Shown here: piece after piece, positions 1 to 7,705 of the stretch
Numbering within the stretch: position 1 is the first letter of the stretch
Layout of the letters: every line of letters starts with the position of its first letter
Source: an uncultured Collinsella sp.
GTDB taxonomy: Bacteria > Actinomycetota > Coriobacteriia > Coriobacteriales > Coriobacteriaceae
DNA: 22,862 bases
NCBI GenBank assembly: GCA_902496845.1
Contig: CABVCJ010000033.1
Span: 1-22,862 of the forward strand
Direction of reading: 5' to 3'
The notes under the pieces: generated by a model
Databases searched by the model: none
What the model was told of the DNA's origin: nothing
What the model saw: the letters and a program-made list of their open reading frames with translations, nothing else
Position numbers and translations under genes: made by a program

Positions 1-955
1 ACATTTCTGCCTCGAGGGCAAAGCCGGCACCCCAGCCATAGTTAGCATCGTCCTTGGCGTGCTCGTCGCTCAACCAGTTGCCGGTGTAGAGCTGCACACC
101 CGGGGCGGTGGTGTAGTAGTCCATCTCGCGGCCGGTCCACATTTCCTCAACATGCAGGGCGCGGCGCAGATTACGGCCGTACTGATAGCCATCGATGCAC
201 AGACAGTGATCGTAGCCACGGGCTTGCTTAATCTGCGGATCGTCGGCCTCCATGCCGGGAGCGACGGGACGCAGCTCGCGGAAGTCAAACGGCGTGCCCT
301 CGACCGGAGCAATCTCGCCGGTGGGGATGTTCTGCTCGTTGATGGGCAGGTAGTGGGCGGCGTTGGCGACAAAGAAGTGCTCACAGTCCATGCCGGCGTT
401 ATGGCCGGCAAGGTTAAAGTACGTGTGGTTGGTCATGGACACGTACGTGGCGCGGTCGCTCTCGCAGCCATACTCGATGCGAAAGACGCCGGTGCGTGTA
501 ACGGTAAACATGGCCGTAAAGGTGCGGTTGCCGGGTAGGCCCAGCTCGCCATCCTCAAGCGAGGTGGTCATGCGCACGGCATTGTGGACCTCGTCGAGCT
601 CAACATCCCATACGCGCTTGTGCAGGCCGTGCTCAAGATCACTGTGCAGGTTGTTGACGCCCTCGTTGGCCGGCATATGCCAGTCCGTGCCGTCGATGGT
701 GATCGTGGCGCCCGCGGTGCGGTTTGCCACGGGGCCGATGGTCGCGCCAAAGCAGGCGGGGTTGTCAAAGTAATCCTCGAGCTTATCGAAGCCCAGCACC
801 ACATCGCGCACGTTGCCGGGAATGTCGGGCACATCGATACCCAGCACGGTGGCGCCATAGTCCATAATGCGAACGCAGATCTCGGGCCCGTTGAGGGTGT
901 AACGATGAACGGGGGTACCGCACGGCGCGGTGCCGAAAAGCTCGGAAGTGATCAT
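1..955 (-). CDS. galM: Galactose mutarotase (aldose 1-epimerase), 3' end cut by window edge
   Basis: The enzyme interconverts alpha and beta anomers of galactose or glucose in the cytoplasm. My translation from the ATG at 955 gives 318 residues and runs off the left edge, so only the extreme C-terminus is missing. Expected GalM landmarks are present: ANRTAG (77-82), NNLH with His104, NHTYFNLAG with the catalytic acid His177, GYDH with Asp249, and the catalytic base Glu315 in ALEAE. The start is supported by AGGAA six bases upstream of ATG. It diverges from the lacR-like gene, with a 205-bp gap. The location beside lac genes suggests a role in handling sugars released from beta-galactosides. 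Family assignment is firm; the link to the PTS pathway is inferred. Confidence 0.93.
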   Translation of the reverse strand, partial: MITSELFGTAPCGTPVHRYTLNGPEICVRIMDYGATVLGIDVPDIPGNVRDVVLGFDKLEDYFDNPACFGATIGPVANRTAGATITIDGTDWHMPANEGVNNLHSDLEHGLHKRVWDVELDEVHNAVRMTTSLEDGELGLPGNRTFTAMFTVTRTGVFRIEYGCESDRATYVSMTNHTYFNLAGHNAGMDCEHFFVANAAHYLPINEQNIPTGEIAPVEGTPFDFRELRPVAPGMEADDPQIKQARGYDHCLCIDGYQYGRNLRRALHVEEMWTGREMDYYTTAPGVQLYTGNWLSDEHAKDDANYGWGAGFALEAEM

Positions 956-1160
956 TTGGTTCCTAACATCGAGGTATTCCGACAAACTGTAGCGCGAACA
1001 CGCGAGATTATCACTACACCCCACTAAAGCAGGGGGTATTTTTCTCAAAAAAGTGATGATTGGAGCTGTACGGGCGCTCATTTTAGGTGTGCACGAGTCT
1101 GATACAATTTGTTCGTTACTGTTTGAACGGTATACGCGTATAGAACGGCGAGGATTCATC
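956..1160. promoter_or_regulatory. galM-lacR divergent control region
   Basis: For lacR (plus), an extended -10 TGATACAAT lies at 1100-1108. Directly downstream is TGTTC-N10-GAACG (1110-1129), an inverted pair well placed for autorepression. An alternative reading uses TTGTTC (1109-1114) as -35 and TATACG (1131-1136) as -10, which puts the same inverted pair in the spacer. For galM (minus), GATAAT (plus 1007-1012) is a possible -10, with a GAACA half-site at 996-1000. A short GC stem plus TATTTTT (about 1017-1045, plus) is visible but weak. All sites are assigned by eye. Confidence 0.45.
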
Positions 1161-1925
1161 GTGATTAAGGCAGAGCGACAGGATAAGGTTCGTCAGCTGC
1201 TCGAAGAGCAGGGCACGGTCTCGGTCAAGGAGATTTCGGATGCACTGGGCGTTTCGGACATGACGATTCGCCGCGACCTCGAAGAACTTGCGAGCCTGGG
1301 CGAGATCGAGCGCGTGCACGGCGGCGCCCGTAGTGCGCAGGGTCGTCCACACGCTATGTTGCGCCATGAGTATTCGCACAGCGAAAAGCGCACTAAGCAT
1401 GCCGAGGAAAAGCTGCAGATTGCGCGCCGTGCTGTGGAGCTTATCGAGGAGGGCTCGACCATCTTTTTGGGCACGGGCACTACGGTGGAACAGATGGCCT
1501 CGATGCTGCCGGCGTTTCGCCTGCGCATCGTGACCAATTCGCTTTCGGTGTTTAATCTGCTCGAGGCGCGCGAAGACTGTGACCTGTGCCTCGTGGGCGG
1601 CATGTATCGCCGCCGCACCGCCGCCTTTGTGGGCCCCATGGCCGAGGATACCCTGCGCGCGCTGGGAATCGACGCGGCCTATATCGGTGCTAACGGCATT
1701 TTGGACGGCGACGTGTCCACGTCTAACATGGAAGAGGGCCGCATCCAGCAGCTCGCCTTTAGCAAGGCCGACTCGCGCTATCTGATCGCCGACTCCAGCA
1801 AGATCGGCAAGCGCGACTTTTACACCTTCTGCCGTCTGGACAATTTGGACGCCGTGGTGTGCGAGCCAGGTATCGCCGCCGAGGACCGCACTGCCATCGA
1901 GGAGCACACGCAGGTCATCTGCTAG
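1161..1925 (+). CDS. lacR: DeoR-family transcriptional regulator, LacR-like
   Basis: This is a probable repressor of the lactose/tagatose-6-phosphate genes. From the GTG at 1161 the protein is 254 residues, matching the length of Gram-positive LacR. An in-frame ATG exists at 1053 but would add 36 non-conserved residues upstream of the promoter-like elements. GAGG lies seven bases before the GTG. The N-terminal DeoR helix-turn-helix covers about residues 6-57 (VSVKEISDALGVSDMTIRRD, then RVHGGA). The sugar-phosphate sensor half shows GTGTT (104-108), VTNSL (124-128), LVGG (144-147) and ADSSKIGK with Asp211/Lys214, resembling effector-site residues known in LacR. Tagatose 6-phosphate as inducer is inferred from the family. 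Its own promoter carries TGTTC/GAAC pairs that recur upstream of lacF and lacA. Confidence 0.85.
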   Translation: MIKAERQDKVRQLLEEQGTVSVKEISDALGVSDMTIRRDLEELASLGEIERVHGGARSAQGRPHAMLRHEYSHSEKRTKHAEEKLQIARRAVELIEEGSTIFLGTGTTVEQMASMLPAFRLRIVTNSLSVFNLLEAREDCDLCLVGGMYRRRTAAFVGPMAEDTLRALGIDAAYIGANGILDGDVSTSNMEEGRIQQLAFSKADSRYLIADSSKIGKRDFYTFCRLDNLDAVVCEPGIAAEDRTAIEEHTQVIC

Positions 1926-2023
1926 CTAACGCTGCAGACGATACTTCTGCCCTCTGCCGGCGCGGGGATTATCGCTTCACAATGACACGCAAATGCGCTC
2001 GGGCCAAGTACTCAGCTTGTGGG

Positions 2024-2329
2024 CTAGACCAAGCGGGCGTAGTCTTGCGACTGATGAAAGACGTGGACGATATAGATCGTTTCGTGCTCAAACTTGTATA
2101 GACACACGTAGTTGTTGACGGGAAACGATCGGTAATTACGTGCCGCCAGCTCTTGCATGTGCGAGAGGGGACGTAGGAGCGGCTGCTCGCGAAGCAGATC
2201 AAGCTGGTATTCAAACTCAGCGACAAAATTGCCTGCTGCACGCGGATTCTTGAGGATTTGGGCAAGGTATCCGACAATACTCTCGTACTCATATCGCGCG
2301 CTTTTGAGGATTACGACGTTATAGGTCAT
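2024..2329 (-). CDS. RelE/ParE-superfamily toxin
   Basis: A 101-residue protein with the small alpha/beta fold pattern of type II toxins: an early helical segment (SARYEYESIVGYLAQ), then strands containing YRSFPVNNYVCLYKF and TIYIVHVFHQSQDYARLV, the usual C-terminal strand signature of ParE/RelE members. Whether it targets ribosome-bound mRNA (RelE) or gyrase (ParE) cannot be decided by eye. Its ATG overlaps the antitoxin stop by 11 bp, which implies translational coupling. It converges on lacR with a gap of about 98 bp. Confidence 0.8.
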   Translation of the reverse strand: MTYNVVILKSARYEYESIVGYLAQILKNPRAAGNFVAEFEYQLDLLREQPLLRPLSHMQELAARNYRSFPVNNYVCLYKFEHETIYIVHVFHQSQDYARLV

Positions 2330-2585
2330 ATTTGTCTCGTATCGAAGCCGCGAAGGATTCGTAGTCGCTGTAGTCGCCTTGCGATATTTCGTCTTCTGCC
2401 AACATCATACGAGACAGCAGTTTTGCCTTGGCGATTTCTTCTTGCATGAGGCGATACTGGTCGCTGCTGATGCAGTGCATGGCCTCGTAGCCGTTCTTGG
2501 TTACGGTAACGTCGCGCTCAGACTCAACAAGTGCGGTGAATGTGGCAGTGTCCTTCATGTCACGGACGGGCACACAAGCGGACAT
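2319..2585 (-). CDS. Phd/YefM-like antitoxin
   Basis: An 88-residue protein. Its N-terminal half (VPVRDMKDTATFTALVE, then VTVTKNGYEAMHCIS) resembles Phd/YefM DNA-binding antitoxins, which repress their own promoter and neutralise the partner toxin. The C-terminal half is acidic and probably flexible (AEDEISQGDYSDYESFAASI), as expected for the toxin-wrapping tail. The ATG at 2585 is chosen over one 36 bases upstream because AAAGGAGGT lies five bases before it and because the upstream ATG would overlap the -10. It is the first gene of a two-gene operon. The subfamily call (Phd versus RelB) is moderate. Confidence 0.78.
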   Translation of the reverse strand: MSACVPVRDMKDTATFTALVESERDVTVTKNGYEAMHCISSDQYRLMQEEIAKAKLLSRMMLAEDEISQGDYSDYESFAASIRDKYDL

Positions 2586-2603
2586 GGGCACCTCCTTTGC
2601 GTT

Positions 2604-2630
2604 GGGACACAATTGTACCACGGCGTGTCC
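2604..2630 (-). promoter_or_regulatory. Toxin-antitoxin promoter with overlapping palindromic operator
   Basis: On the minus strand an extended -10 TGGTACAAT (plus 2612-2620) is flanked by GGACAC (plus 2625-2630) and GTGTCCC (plus 2604-2610). This forms an inverted repeat across the -10. The geometry fits autorepression by the antitoxin or its complex. No good -35 is seen, which an extended -10 can tolerate. Confidence 0.55.
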
Positions 2631-2653
2631 AAGCGACCGGTACCGTCGAATCG

Positions 2654-2868
2654 TCTCAATCTGTAACAGTTGGGATCGAAAAACTCGGCTACGTGTTACA
2701 GATTGAGATCTTCAAGTTCGGACCGTTCGTTTGTCTTGATCTGTAACAGTTAGACGGTTAAAAGTGGGCTACGTGTTACAGATTGAGATCTTTTAGCCCT
2801 GGTTGCTCGTTCGTCTAAATCTATAACAGTTAGGATTGAAAATCCCTGCTAGATGTTACAAATCGAGA
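2654..2868. repeat. Array of three 55-bp inverted-repeat elements (copies A-C)
   Basis: Copies lie at 2654-2708, 2734-2788 and 2814-2868. Each begins with TCTCAATCTGTAACA or a variant and ends with its inverse TGTTACAGATTGAGA. In copy A the 15-bp arms match perfectly. The inner 25 bp vary but keep a GGCTA or GCTA near the right side. The elements are separated by exactly 25 bp, so the 15-bp motif recurs every 40 bp in alternating orientation, six times. No reading frame is conserved across the copies. The rest of the 2622-2960 gap holds only the antitoxin promoter and the lacG1 terminator. Confidence 0.9.
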
Positions 2869-2890
2869 CAAACGGCCTGCACGGGCCGAG

Positions 2891-2938
2891 CAAAAAAATA
2901 GGCCGCATGCGAACCCGTGGAGGGATTCGCATGCGGCC
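2891..2938 (-). terminator. Intrinsic terminator of cassette 1 (lacE1-lacG1)
   Basis: Thirteen-base arms, GGCCGCATGCGAA (2901-2913) and TTCGCATGCGGCC (2926-2938), form a perfect stem. On the minus strand it is followed by TATTTTTTT (plus 2892-2900), 23 bp beyond the lacG1 stop. Confidence 0.92.
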
Positions 2939-2960
2939 GACAGGGGGTATGCGGCAAAAG

Positions 2961-4382
2961 TTAGGCCATAAGCAGGCCGGTCTCCGAGACGTTCTTGTAC
3001 CAGTACGCGCTCGCCTTGGGATAGCGCTTCTGGGTCTCAAAGTCGATGTAGAACAGGCCATAGCGCTTGTTATAGCCGTTGGTCCAGGAGAACTGGTCCT
3101 GCAGCGACCACACGAAGTAACCGTCGACGTTCACGCCGCCGTCGATTGCCTTGAGAATCCATGCGAGATGCTGACGCATGTAGTTGATGCGAGGGGCGTC
3201 GTCGATAAAGCCGTCCTCAAAGTCGTCCTTATAGCCCATGCCGTTCTCGGTGATGTAGATCTTCTTGTAGTTGGGGTAATCGTTCTTAATGCGGAGCAGC
3301 AGGTCGTAGAGACCCTCGGGATAGATAATCCAGTCCCAATCGGTGGTGGGTACGCCTTCGCGCACGCATGACTCGCCCACGCCCTTGAGGAACCAGCGCG
3401 AGGAGCCCTTGTCGCCGGTGCCATTGTGGTTGATGTCGTTTTCGCCCTCGGCGGCACGCAGGAACTGGCACTTGTAGGTGTTGACGCCCAGGCAATCGTT
3501 GTAGGGGAGCGCGGCGGTCAGCGCGGCGATGTCCTCGTCGCGGACGTCGAGCTCGCCGCCGGCGATATGGGCCAGCTTGGTCGCAGCCTCCATGGTGTCG
3601 GCTGCATAGTGGCCGCGGAAGGTGGCGTCGAGTACCCAGCGGTTGTTGATGACGTCGGCCATGCGAGCTGCCTCGCAGTCGGCGGCGTTGTTGGGATCGA
3701 GGGGATACTTGGGCTCCAGGTTCTGGACAATGCCGATCTCACCCTCAAAGCCGCCCTCATGGAAGGCGACGACGGCCTTGGCGTGGGCCACCATCATGTT
3801 GTGCATGAGCTGGAAGGCCTTGTCCAGGCGATACTTCTCGCCGTGCGGCCAGTTGCCGACGATAAAGCTGCCCTCGGCGGTTGCGGGAATCTCGTTAAAC
3901 GTGAACCAGTGCTTGACCTCGGTGAACTCGGCAAAGCAGAACTTGGCGTACTCGACAAAGGCGTCGATCGTCGTGCGCGTCAGGAAGCCCTCGCCGCCGT
4001 CCTGGTAAAAGGCCTCGGGCGTATCAAAGTGATCGAGCGTGACATAGGGGATAACGCCGGCTTTGTTGCAGGTGGCGAAAAGCTCATGATAGAAGGCGAC
4101 ACCCTCGTGGTTGATCTCGCCAGTGCCGTTGGGGAAGATGCGGCTCCAAGCGATGGAGACGCGGATACCGTTGATGCCGAAGCGCTGGCACAGGTCGATA
4201 TCGACCGGGTACTTGTTGTAGAAATCGCTTGCGGGATCGGGGGAGAAGCGACCCTGAGCTGCCAGGAAATCGTCCCAGGGCACTTTGCCCTTGCCGTGCG
4301 TGCGGGTCTCGCCCTCAACCTGGTAAGCGGCGGTGGCGCCGCCAAACACAAAGCCGTCGGGGAACTGCATGGGGTTGGTCAT
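2961..4382 (-). CDS. lacG: GH1 6-phospho-beta-galactosidase, cassette 1
   Basis: A 473-residue cytoplasmic GH1 glycosidase predicted to split a phosphorylated disaccharide into galactose 6-phosphate and an aglycone or glucose. The GH1 start is FVFGGATAAYQVEG (11-24). The acid/base is Glu164 in TFNE, and the nucleophile is Glu379 in ITENG. The phosphate-binding loop FSWTNGYNKRYG supplies Ser432, Lys439 and Tyr441, the signature that separates 6-phospho enzymes from ordinary GH1. SRIFPNGTGEIN is LacG-like. Oddities relative to cassettes 2 and 3: Asp117 replaces the first His of LHHFD, and TR replaces NR near residue 135. It follows lacE1 by 76 bp and is probably co-transcribed. AAAGGA precedes the ATG. 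The exact disaccharide is unknown. Confidence 0.9.
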   Translation of the reverse strand: MTNPMQFPDGFVFGGATAAYQVEGETRTHGKGKVPWDDFLAAQGRFSPDPASDFYNKYPVDIDLCQRFGINGIRVSIAWSRIFPNGTGEINHEGVAFYHELFATCNKAGVIPYVTLDHFDTPEAFYQDGGEGFLTRTTIDAFVEYAKFCFAEFTEVKHWFTFNEIPATAEGSFIVGNWPHGEKYRLDKAFQLMHNMMVAHAKAVVAFHEGGFEGEIGIVQNLEPKYPLDPNNAADCEAARMADVINNRWVLDATFRGHYAADTMEAATKLAHIAGGELDVRDEDIAALTAALPYNDCLGVNTYKCQFLRAAEGENDINHNGTGDKGSSRWFLKGVGESCVREGVPTTDWDWIIYPEGLYDLLLRIKNDYPNYKKIYITENGMGYKDDFEDGFIDDAPRINYMRQHLAWILKAIDGGVNVDGYFVWSLQDQFSWTNGYNKRYGLFYIDFETQKRYPKASAYWYKNVSETGLLMA

Positions 4383-4416
4383 GAGTCATCCTTTCTGTGG
4401 GATTCGAATAGGGAGA

Positions 4417-4443
4417 GGTGCCCGAACTGGGGATCCGGGCACC
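4417..4443 (-). other. Intercistronic hairpin between lacE1 and lacG1
   Basis: GGTGCCCG (4417-4424) pairs perfectly with CGGGCACC (4436-4443). There is no T-run on the minus strand, so termination is unlikely. It may protect the 3' end of the upstream lacE1 segment or tune lacG1 expression. Confidence 0.7.
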
Positions 4444-4458
4444 AACAGAGGGAGGAAC

Positions 4459-6246
4459 CTAGTCGAGGTTCTCGCGGAGCCACTTGATGGCGCCAGCGGG
4501 GTCGCGGGTAAGGTCGATATATTCCTTGCCGCGCGGGGCGAGCAGCTTAATGCCCAGACGATCGGTGTCGGCCTTCATGTCGTTGTAGTAGCTACGAACC
4601 TGCGGGGCGAGCACGATGACGTCGTACTGATCCATGATGGCAGTGTGCTGACCATAGGCACCTGCGGAGGAAGCGATGTTCTCTCCGGTCTGCGCAGCAC
4701 CTTCCTTGATGGCGTTGGCGAGCATGGCAGAGGTGCCGGCGCCGGCGCACAGGACGAGGACCTTCAGACCGTCGACGTCCTTCTTAGCGGATGCGTCGGC
4801 GGCGGGCTCGGGCTGATCGGCGACAGGCTTGCTGTCGGCGGCAGCGGCGGTCGGCTCGACGGAAGCGGTGACAGCGGCGGTCTGCTCGACAGCGGGCGCA
4901 GAGGTGCTGGCGGCGATGGCGGCAGCACCATCGGACTCGAGACCCAGCTCGGCGGCGCGCTCGGCCTCCTGGTCGCAGAGCAGCTTATCGTATGCCTTCA
5001 AGAACGGCAGGTAGATGATGGCGTCCATCAAGATGATAATCGCGACAAATACCAGGGCGATAAGCTGGAAGTTCGTGGTGATGAAGATGCCGATGGGGGC
5101 AGGGGTAGCCCAAGGCACCACGAAGGAGAAGCCGTTCATGCCCACGTTATCGATAAAGAACTTGGCAACACTCACGTTGACGCAACCGGCGGCAACAAAG
5201 GGGATGAGCATGTAGGGGTTAAGGATCATCGGCGCGCCAAAGAGCAGCGGTTCGTTGACGGCGAAGGCAACAGGAACAATCGAGGCCTTACCGACGGCCT
5301 TGAGCTGCTTGGACTTCATAAAGAGAATCAGCAGAAGCGGCACGATGAACGTGGCGCCGGTGCCGCCGAACTCACCCACGAGCGACATGTTAAAGGTGAG
5401 GGAGTGGGCGGGGTGGCCACCGGCCAGCAGAACCTGCAGGTTCTCGGCCTGGTTGGCAAGACGGATGGGGTCGATGCCCGGCTGGACGATCGAGGGGCCG
5501 TGGACGCCGATAAACCAGAAGAACGCGGTGGCTGCCTGGATAAGGATAAGGCCAGGATAGGTTTCTGCAGCGGTGAAGAGCGGGGAGAGCAGTTTGATAA
5601 GCAGCTCGGAGAACGGAACGCCCATGAGGTTGCGCACGACGACATCGATGATGCCGCAGATGATGACAGCACCGCCAAAGGGGATGATGTCGCGGAAGTT
5701 CTGAGCGATGGCGCCCGGGACCTCCTTAGGCAGCTTAATGGTCAGATCGCGCGAGACGCAGAACTTATAGACCCACACGGTAATGAACGCGGCGATATAG
5801 GCCGAGAACAGACCGCGCGTGCCCATGCTGGTGCAATCGAAGACCGAAAGCTCGGAGCCGTTGAACTTGGTGGTGAACTGCGTGACTGCGAGCAGCAGCA
5901 TGCTGCACTGGGCGGCCACCATGGTGGAACCGTCGTTGAGCACTTTGCCGGCGGGCATGCGACGGTTCATGGAAGCCGTGAAGTTCTTGGCAGTGGTGCC
6001 GGCAACCATGATGCCCATGACGCCCATGGTGAAGTTGTAGAGCTTGTTGCACCAGTCGATGAGCGGCTGGGGCAGCGTGACGCCGACTACGCCGGGAAGG
6101 GTGGCAATGAGCAGAAAGATCGAAGAGGTGAGGACAATGGGCATGCACCCAAGGAATCCGTCCTTGATGGCCTGGAGGTATATGTTCCTCGAGATCTTCT
6201 CAAAGAACGGTTGATGCTTTTCGAGCATCTTTACGATGGCGTCCAT
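4459..6246 (-). CDS. PTS lactose-family EIICB component, cassette 1
   Basis: A 595-residue membrane permease fused to its cytoplasmic IIB domain. It imports a sugar and phosphorylates it with phosphate passed from an EIIA. The IIC domain (about 1-427) has many hydrophobic segments and the family landmarks GVHGPS (His249), GGTGAT (294-299) and NEP (331-333). An Ala/Pro/Glu-rich linker (about 428-491) leads to the IIB domain with VLVLCAGAGTS, whose Cys500 is the expected phosphorylation site. AAAGGAG lies five bases before the ATG. It resembles the cassette 2 protein (RRMPAGK, GAIAQNFRDI) more than the LacE-like cassette 3 protein, so a substrate other than lactose is possible. No EIIA lies in this cassette. 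Confidence 0.88.
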   Translation of the reverse strand: MDAIVKMLEKHQPFFEKISRNIYLQAIKDGFLGCMPIVLTSSIFLLIATLPGVVGVTLPQPLIDWCNKLYNFTMGVMGIMVAGTTAKNFTASMNRRMPAGKVLNDGSTMVAAQCSMLLLAVTQFTTKFNGSELSVFDCTSMGTRGLFSAYIAAFITVWVYKFCVSRDLTIKLPKEVPGAIAQNFRDIIPFGGAVIICGIIDVVVRNLMGVPFSELLIKLLSPLFTAAETYPGLILIQAATAFFWFIGVHGPSIVQPGIDPIRLANQAENLQVLLAGGHPAHSLTFNMSLVGEFGGTGATFIVPLLLILFMKSKQLKAVGKASIVPVAFAVNEPLLFGAPMILNPYMLIPFVAAGCVNVSVAKFFIDNVGMNGFSFVVPWATPAPIGIFITTNFQLIALVFVAIIILMDAIIYLPFLKAYDKLLCDQEAERAAELGLESDGAAAIAASTSAPAVEQTAAVTASVEPTAAAADSKPVADQPEPAADASAKKDVDGLKVLVLCAGAGTSAMLANAIKEGAAQTGENIASSAGAYGQHTAIMDQYDVIVLAPQVRSYYNDMKADTDRLGIKLLAPRGKEYIDLTRDPAGAIKWLRENLD

Positions 6247-6351
6247 AGAGCTCCTTTGCTACTTGATGCGCGATGCATGTGGATGGAACTGGTCGTCGAT
6301 GGATGGTCAGGACTGCCCGGAAACCTTCCTGCTTAAGGAAGGCATTGCGAA

Positions 6352-6391
6352 ATGACAACGTTGTCATCTCGTTAATGACAACGTAAGACAT
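6352..6391. promoter_or_regulatory. Cassette 1 private LacI-type operators
   Basis: ATGACAACGTTGTCAT (6352-6367) is a perfect 16-bp palindrome with the central CG typical of LacI-family operators. A second, imperfect copy ATGACAACGTAAGACAT begins 23 bp later (6375). They lie about 105-145 bp upstream of lacE1 and so probably cover its promoter. The cassette 1 LacI regulator, transcribed away from here, is the obvious candidate binder. A small hairpin, CCTTCC/GGAAGG at 6324-6342, lies in the lacE1 leader. Confidence 0.75.
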
Positions 6392-6426
6392 TTTTGGAAG
6401 AGCAACAAGGATATACGGGTGATCGG

Positions 6427-6479
6427 TCGATATTGTTCGGTAAACGGTTGATTTATCAGTCAGGCAGGTAGTGTATGCT
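6427..6479 (+). promoter_or_regulatory. lacI1 promoter region with shared regulon motif
   Basis: TCGATATTGTTCGG (6427-6440) shares 12 bases exactly with the lacF upstream site. It runs into GGTAAACGGTTGATTT (6439-6454), which resembles sites before lacI2 and lacI3. A TG-spaced -10-like TATGCT lies at 6474-6479. The motif therefore sits near the -35 position. Confidence 0.5.
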
Positions 6480-6521
6480 AGAACGCAAAGAACGATCGAT
6501 AGGGAACCGACTGGAGAAGCA

Positions 6522-7532
6522 GTGGCAACGATGGACAAGAAAAATGTCTCAATGAACGATGTGGCAGTTGCCGCGGGCGTTTCTCTCAAGACGGTGTCGC
6601 GCGTGATCAACGAGCCCGATAGCGTGCGCGAGTCTACACGCGATAAGGTTCATTCGGCCATGGAGGCGCTCGGGTTTCGAGCCAACTTTGCCGCGCGTTC
6701 GCTCAAGTTGGGCCGTTACGGGTGCATCGGCGTGGTGCTGTTCCACTTGTCGGGCGGCAACGTGGACATGATTGACGGTATCGCCGATGCCGCCGAAGAG
6801 CGAGGCTTTGCGCTCACGATGATTAAAAAGCGGGCGGGGGAGAAGATGACCCTTGCCGAAGCGGCACGTAGGATGTCGCAGCTTCCCGTCGACGGCATGA
6901 TTTTCAACCTGCGTCAGATGGTCGATGACTTTGATACCTTTGAGGCGCCGAAAGACCTCAAGACGGTGATTATTACGCCGATGGAGCATCCTACCTGCTC
7001 CACCGTCAGTGACGATCAAGAGGACGGCGCGCGCATGGCATGCGAGTACTTCTTGAATCATGGTCACAAGAACGTGTATTTCGTTTCGGGTAAGAAAGAG
7101 TCGCTGTCGAGCCAGTGCCGTATGAAAGGTTGGCGTGCAGCACTCGAGGCGCGTGGCATTGAGCCGCCTGAGCCTCTACAAGGCGATTGGAATGCGGATA
7201 GTGGCTACGCCGCGGGCCTTGTGCTTGCCGATAAACCCGATTGCACGGCGGTCCTCGCCGCTAACGACTGCATGGCAAACGGCGTGATGATGGCTCTACG
7301 TGACAAAGGGCTCAGTGTGCCCGACGACGTGTCCGTGATCGGCTTCGACGATGAGCTTTATAAGACGATTCCCAACTCGATTCTGACGTCGGTGAAGTTT
7401 CGCCACCGCGAGCTGGGCATCCGTGCGCTTAACGAGGTCGTCGCCGGTCTGGAAGCCCCGAGCTCCAGAAGCCGTACGCTCGTCTCGGGCGTGTTGGTCG
7501 AGCGCTCCAGTGTGAAGGATCTGCGGGCATAG
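6522..7532 (+). CDS. LacI-family transcriptional regulator, cassette 1
   Basis: A 336-residue repressor from the GTG at 6522, chosen because GGAG lies five bases upstream; an ATG at 6531 is an alternative. The N-terminal helix-turn-helix is MNDVAVAAGVSLKTVSRVIN, with recognition-helix residues Leu22, Lys23 and Arg27. The hinge follows near NFAARSLKLGRYG. The periplasmic-binding-like sensor domain contains the usual late VPDDVSVIGFDDE and ends with VLVERSSV. It is divergent from lacE1 and overlooks the two cassette 1 operators. The effector is probably a sugar or sugar phosphate of this cassette (inference). Confidence 0.9.
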   Translation: MATMDKKNVSMNDVAVAAGVSLKTVSRVINEPDSVRESTRDKVHSAMEALGFRANFAARSLKLGRYGCIGVVLFHLSGGNVDMIDGIADAAEERGFALTMIKKRAGEKMTLAEAARRMSQLPVDGMIFNLRQMVDDFDTFEAPKDLKTVIITPMEHPTCSTVSDDQEDGARMACEYFLNHGHKNVYFVSGKKESLSSQCRMKGWRAALEARGIEPPEPLQGDWNADSGYAAGLVLADKPDCTAVLAANDCMANGVMMALRDKGLSVPDDVSVIGFDDELYKTIPNSILTSVKFRHRELGIRALNEVVAGLEAPSSRSRTLVSGVLVERSSVKDLRA

Positions 7533-7550
7533 ACGTGCTCGGCTCGTTCA

Positions 7551-7605
7551 TCTCGATCTGTAACAGCTGGGACCCAAAAACTCGGCTAGATGTTACAGAT
7601 TGAGA
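7551..7605. repeat. 55-bp inverted-repeat element, copy D
   Basis: TCTCGATCTGTAACA (7551-7565) and TGTTACAGATTGAGA (7591-7605) surround 25 bp that differ from the interior of copy F at only two positions. It is a single copy lying 18 bp after lacI1 in the convergent gap between cassettes 1 and 2. Confidence 0.9.
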
Positions 7606-7633
7606 TGAACAGGAGGACGGGTGCGGTCTAAAC

Positions 7634-7678
7634 AAAATGGCCCGCGCATCACGCATCGATGCACGGGCCATTTTTTTT
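7634..7678. terminator. Bidirectional terminator between lacI1 and lacE2
   Basis: AAAATGGCCCG (from 7634) pairs with CGGGCCATTTT (to 7674). Eight T's (7671-7678) follow on the plus strand, and TTTTGTT follows on the minus strand. It serves the convergent lacI1 and lacE2 genes. Confidence 0.9.
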
Positions 7679-7705
7679 CTGCGAGCGGCAGGTGGCGTCA
7701 GCGTC

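Noticed and set aside
1053..1160. Upstream ATG start for the lacR-like gene
   Set aside because: The extra 36 residues overlap the likely promoter and are not LacR-like. The GTG at 1161 has a ribosome site and gives the usual protein length.
2497..2746. Short plus-strand open frames across the repeat array and antitoxin
   Set aside because: They are antisense to the antitoxin, run through the palindromic elements, lack ribosome sites and show no recognisable protein.
2654..2868. CRISPR-like array with 25-bp spacers
   Set aside because: The repeats are inverted pairs of 15-bp motifs with divergent interiors, only three units long, and no cas genes are nearby. The geometry is that of an inverted-repeat element.
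2961..4382. Loss of an active-site residue in LacG1 (Asp117 in place of His)
   Set aside because: The first position of the HHFD motif is variable in GH1. The conserved second His (118), both catalytic glutamates and the phosphate loop are intact.
4333..6336. Long open frame of 667 codons opposite lacE1
   Set aside because: It is Gly/Asp/Arg-rich without family motifs, lies antisense to a clear EIICB gene and is explained by high-GC codon bias. Similar shadows lie opposite lacE2 (7637-9706) and lacE3 (14422-16068).
6520..6535. TGGCAACGATGGACA at the lacI1 start as a further operator
   Set aside because: Only the left half resembles the cassette 3 site and it overlaps the start codons, so chance is likely.
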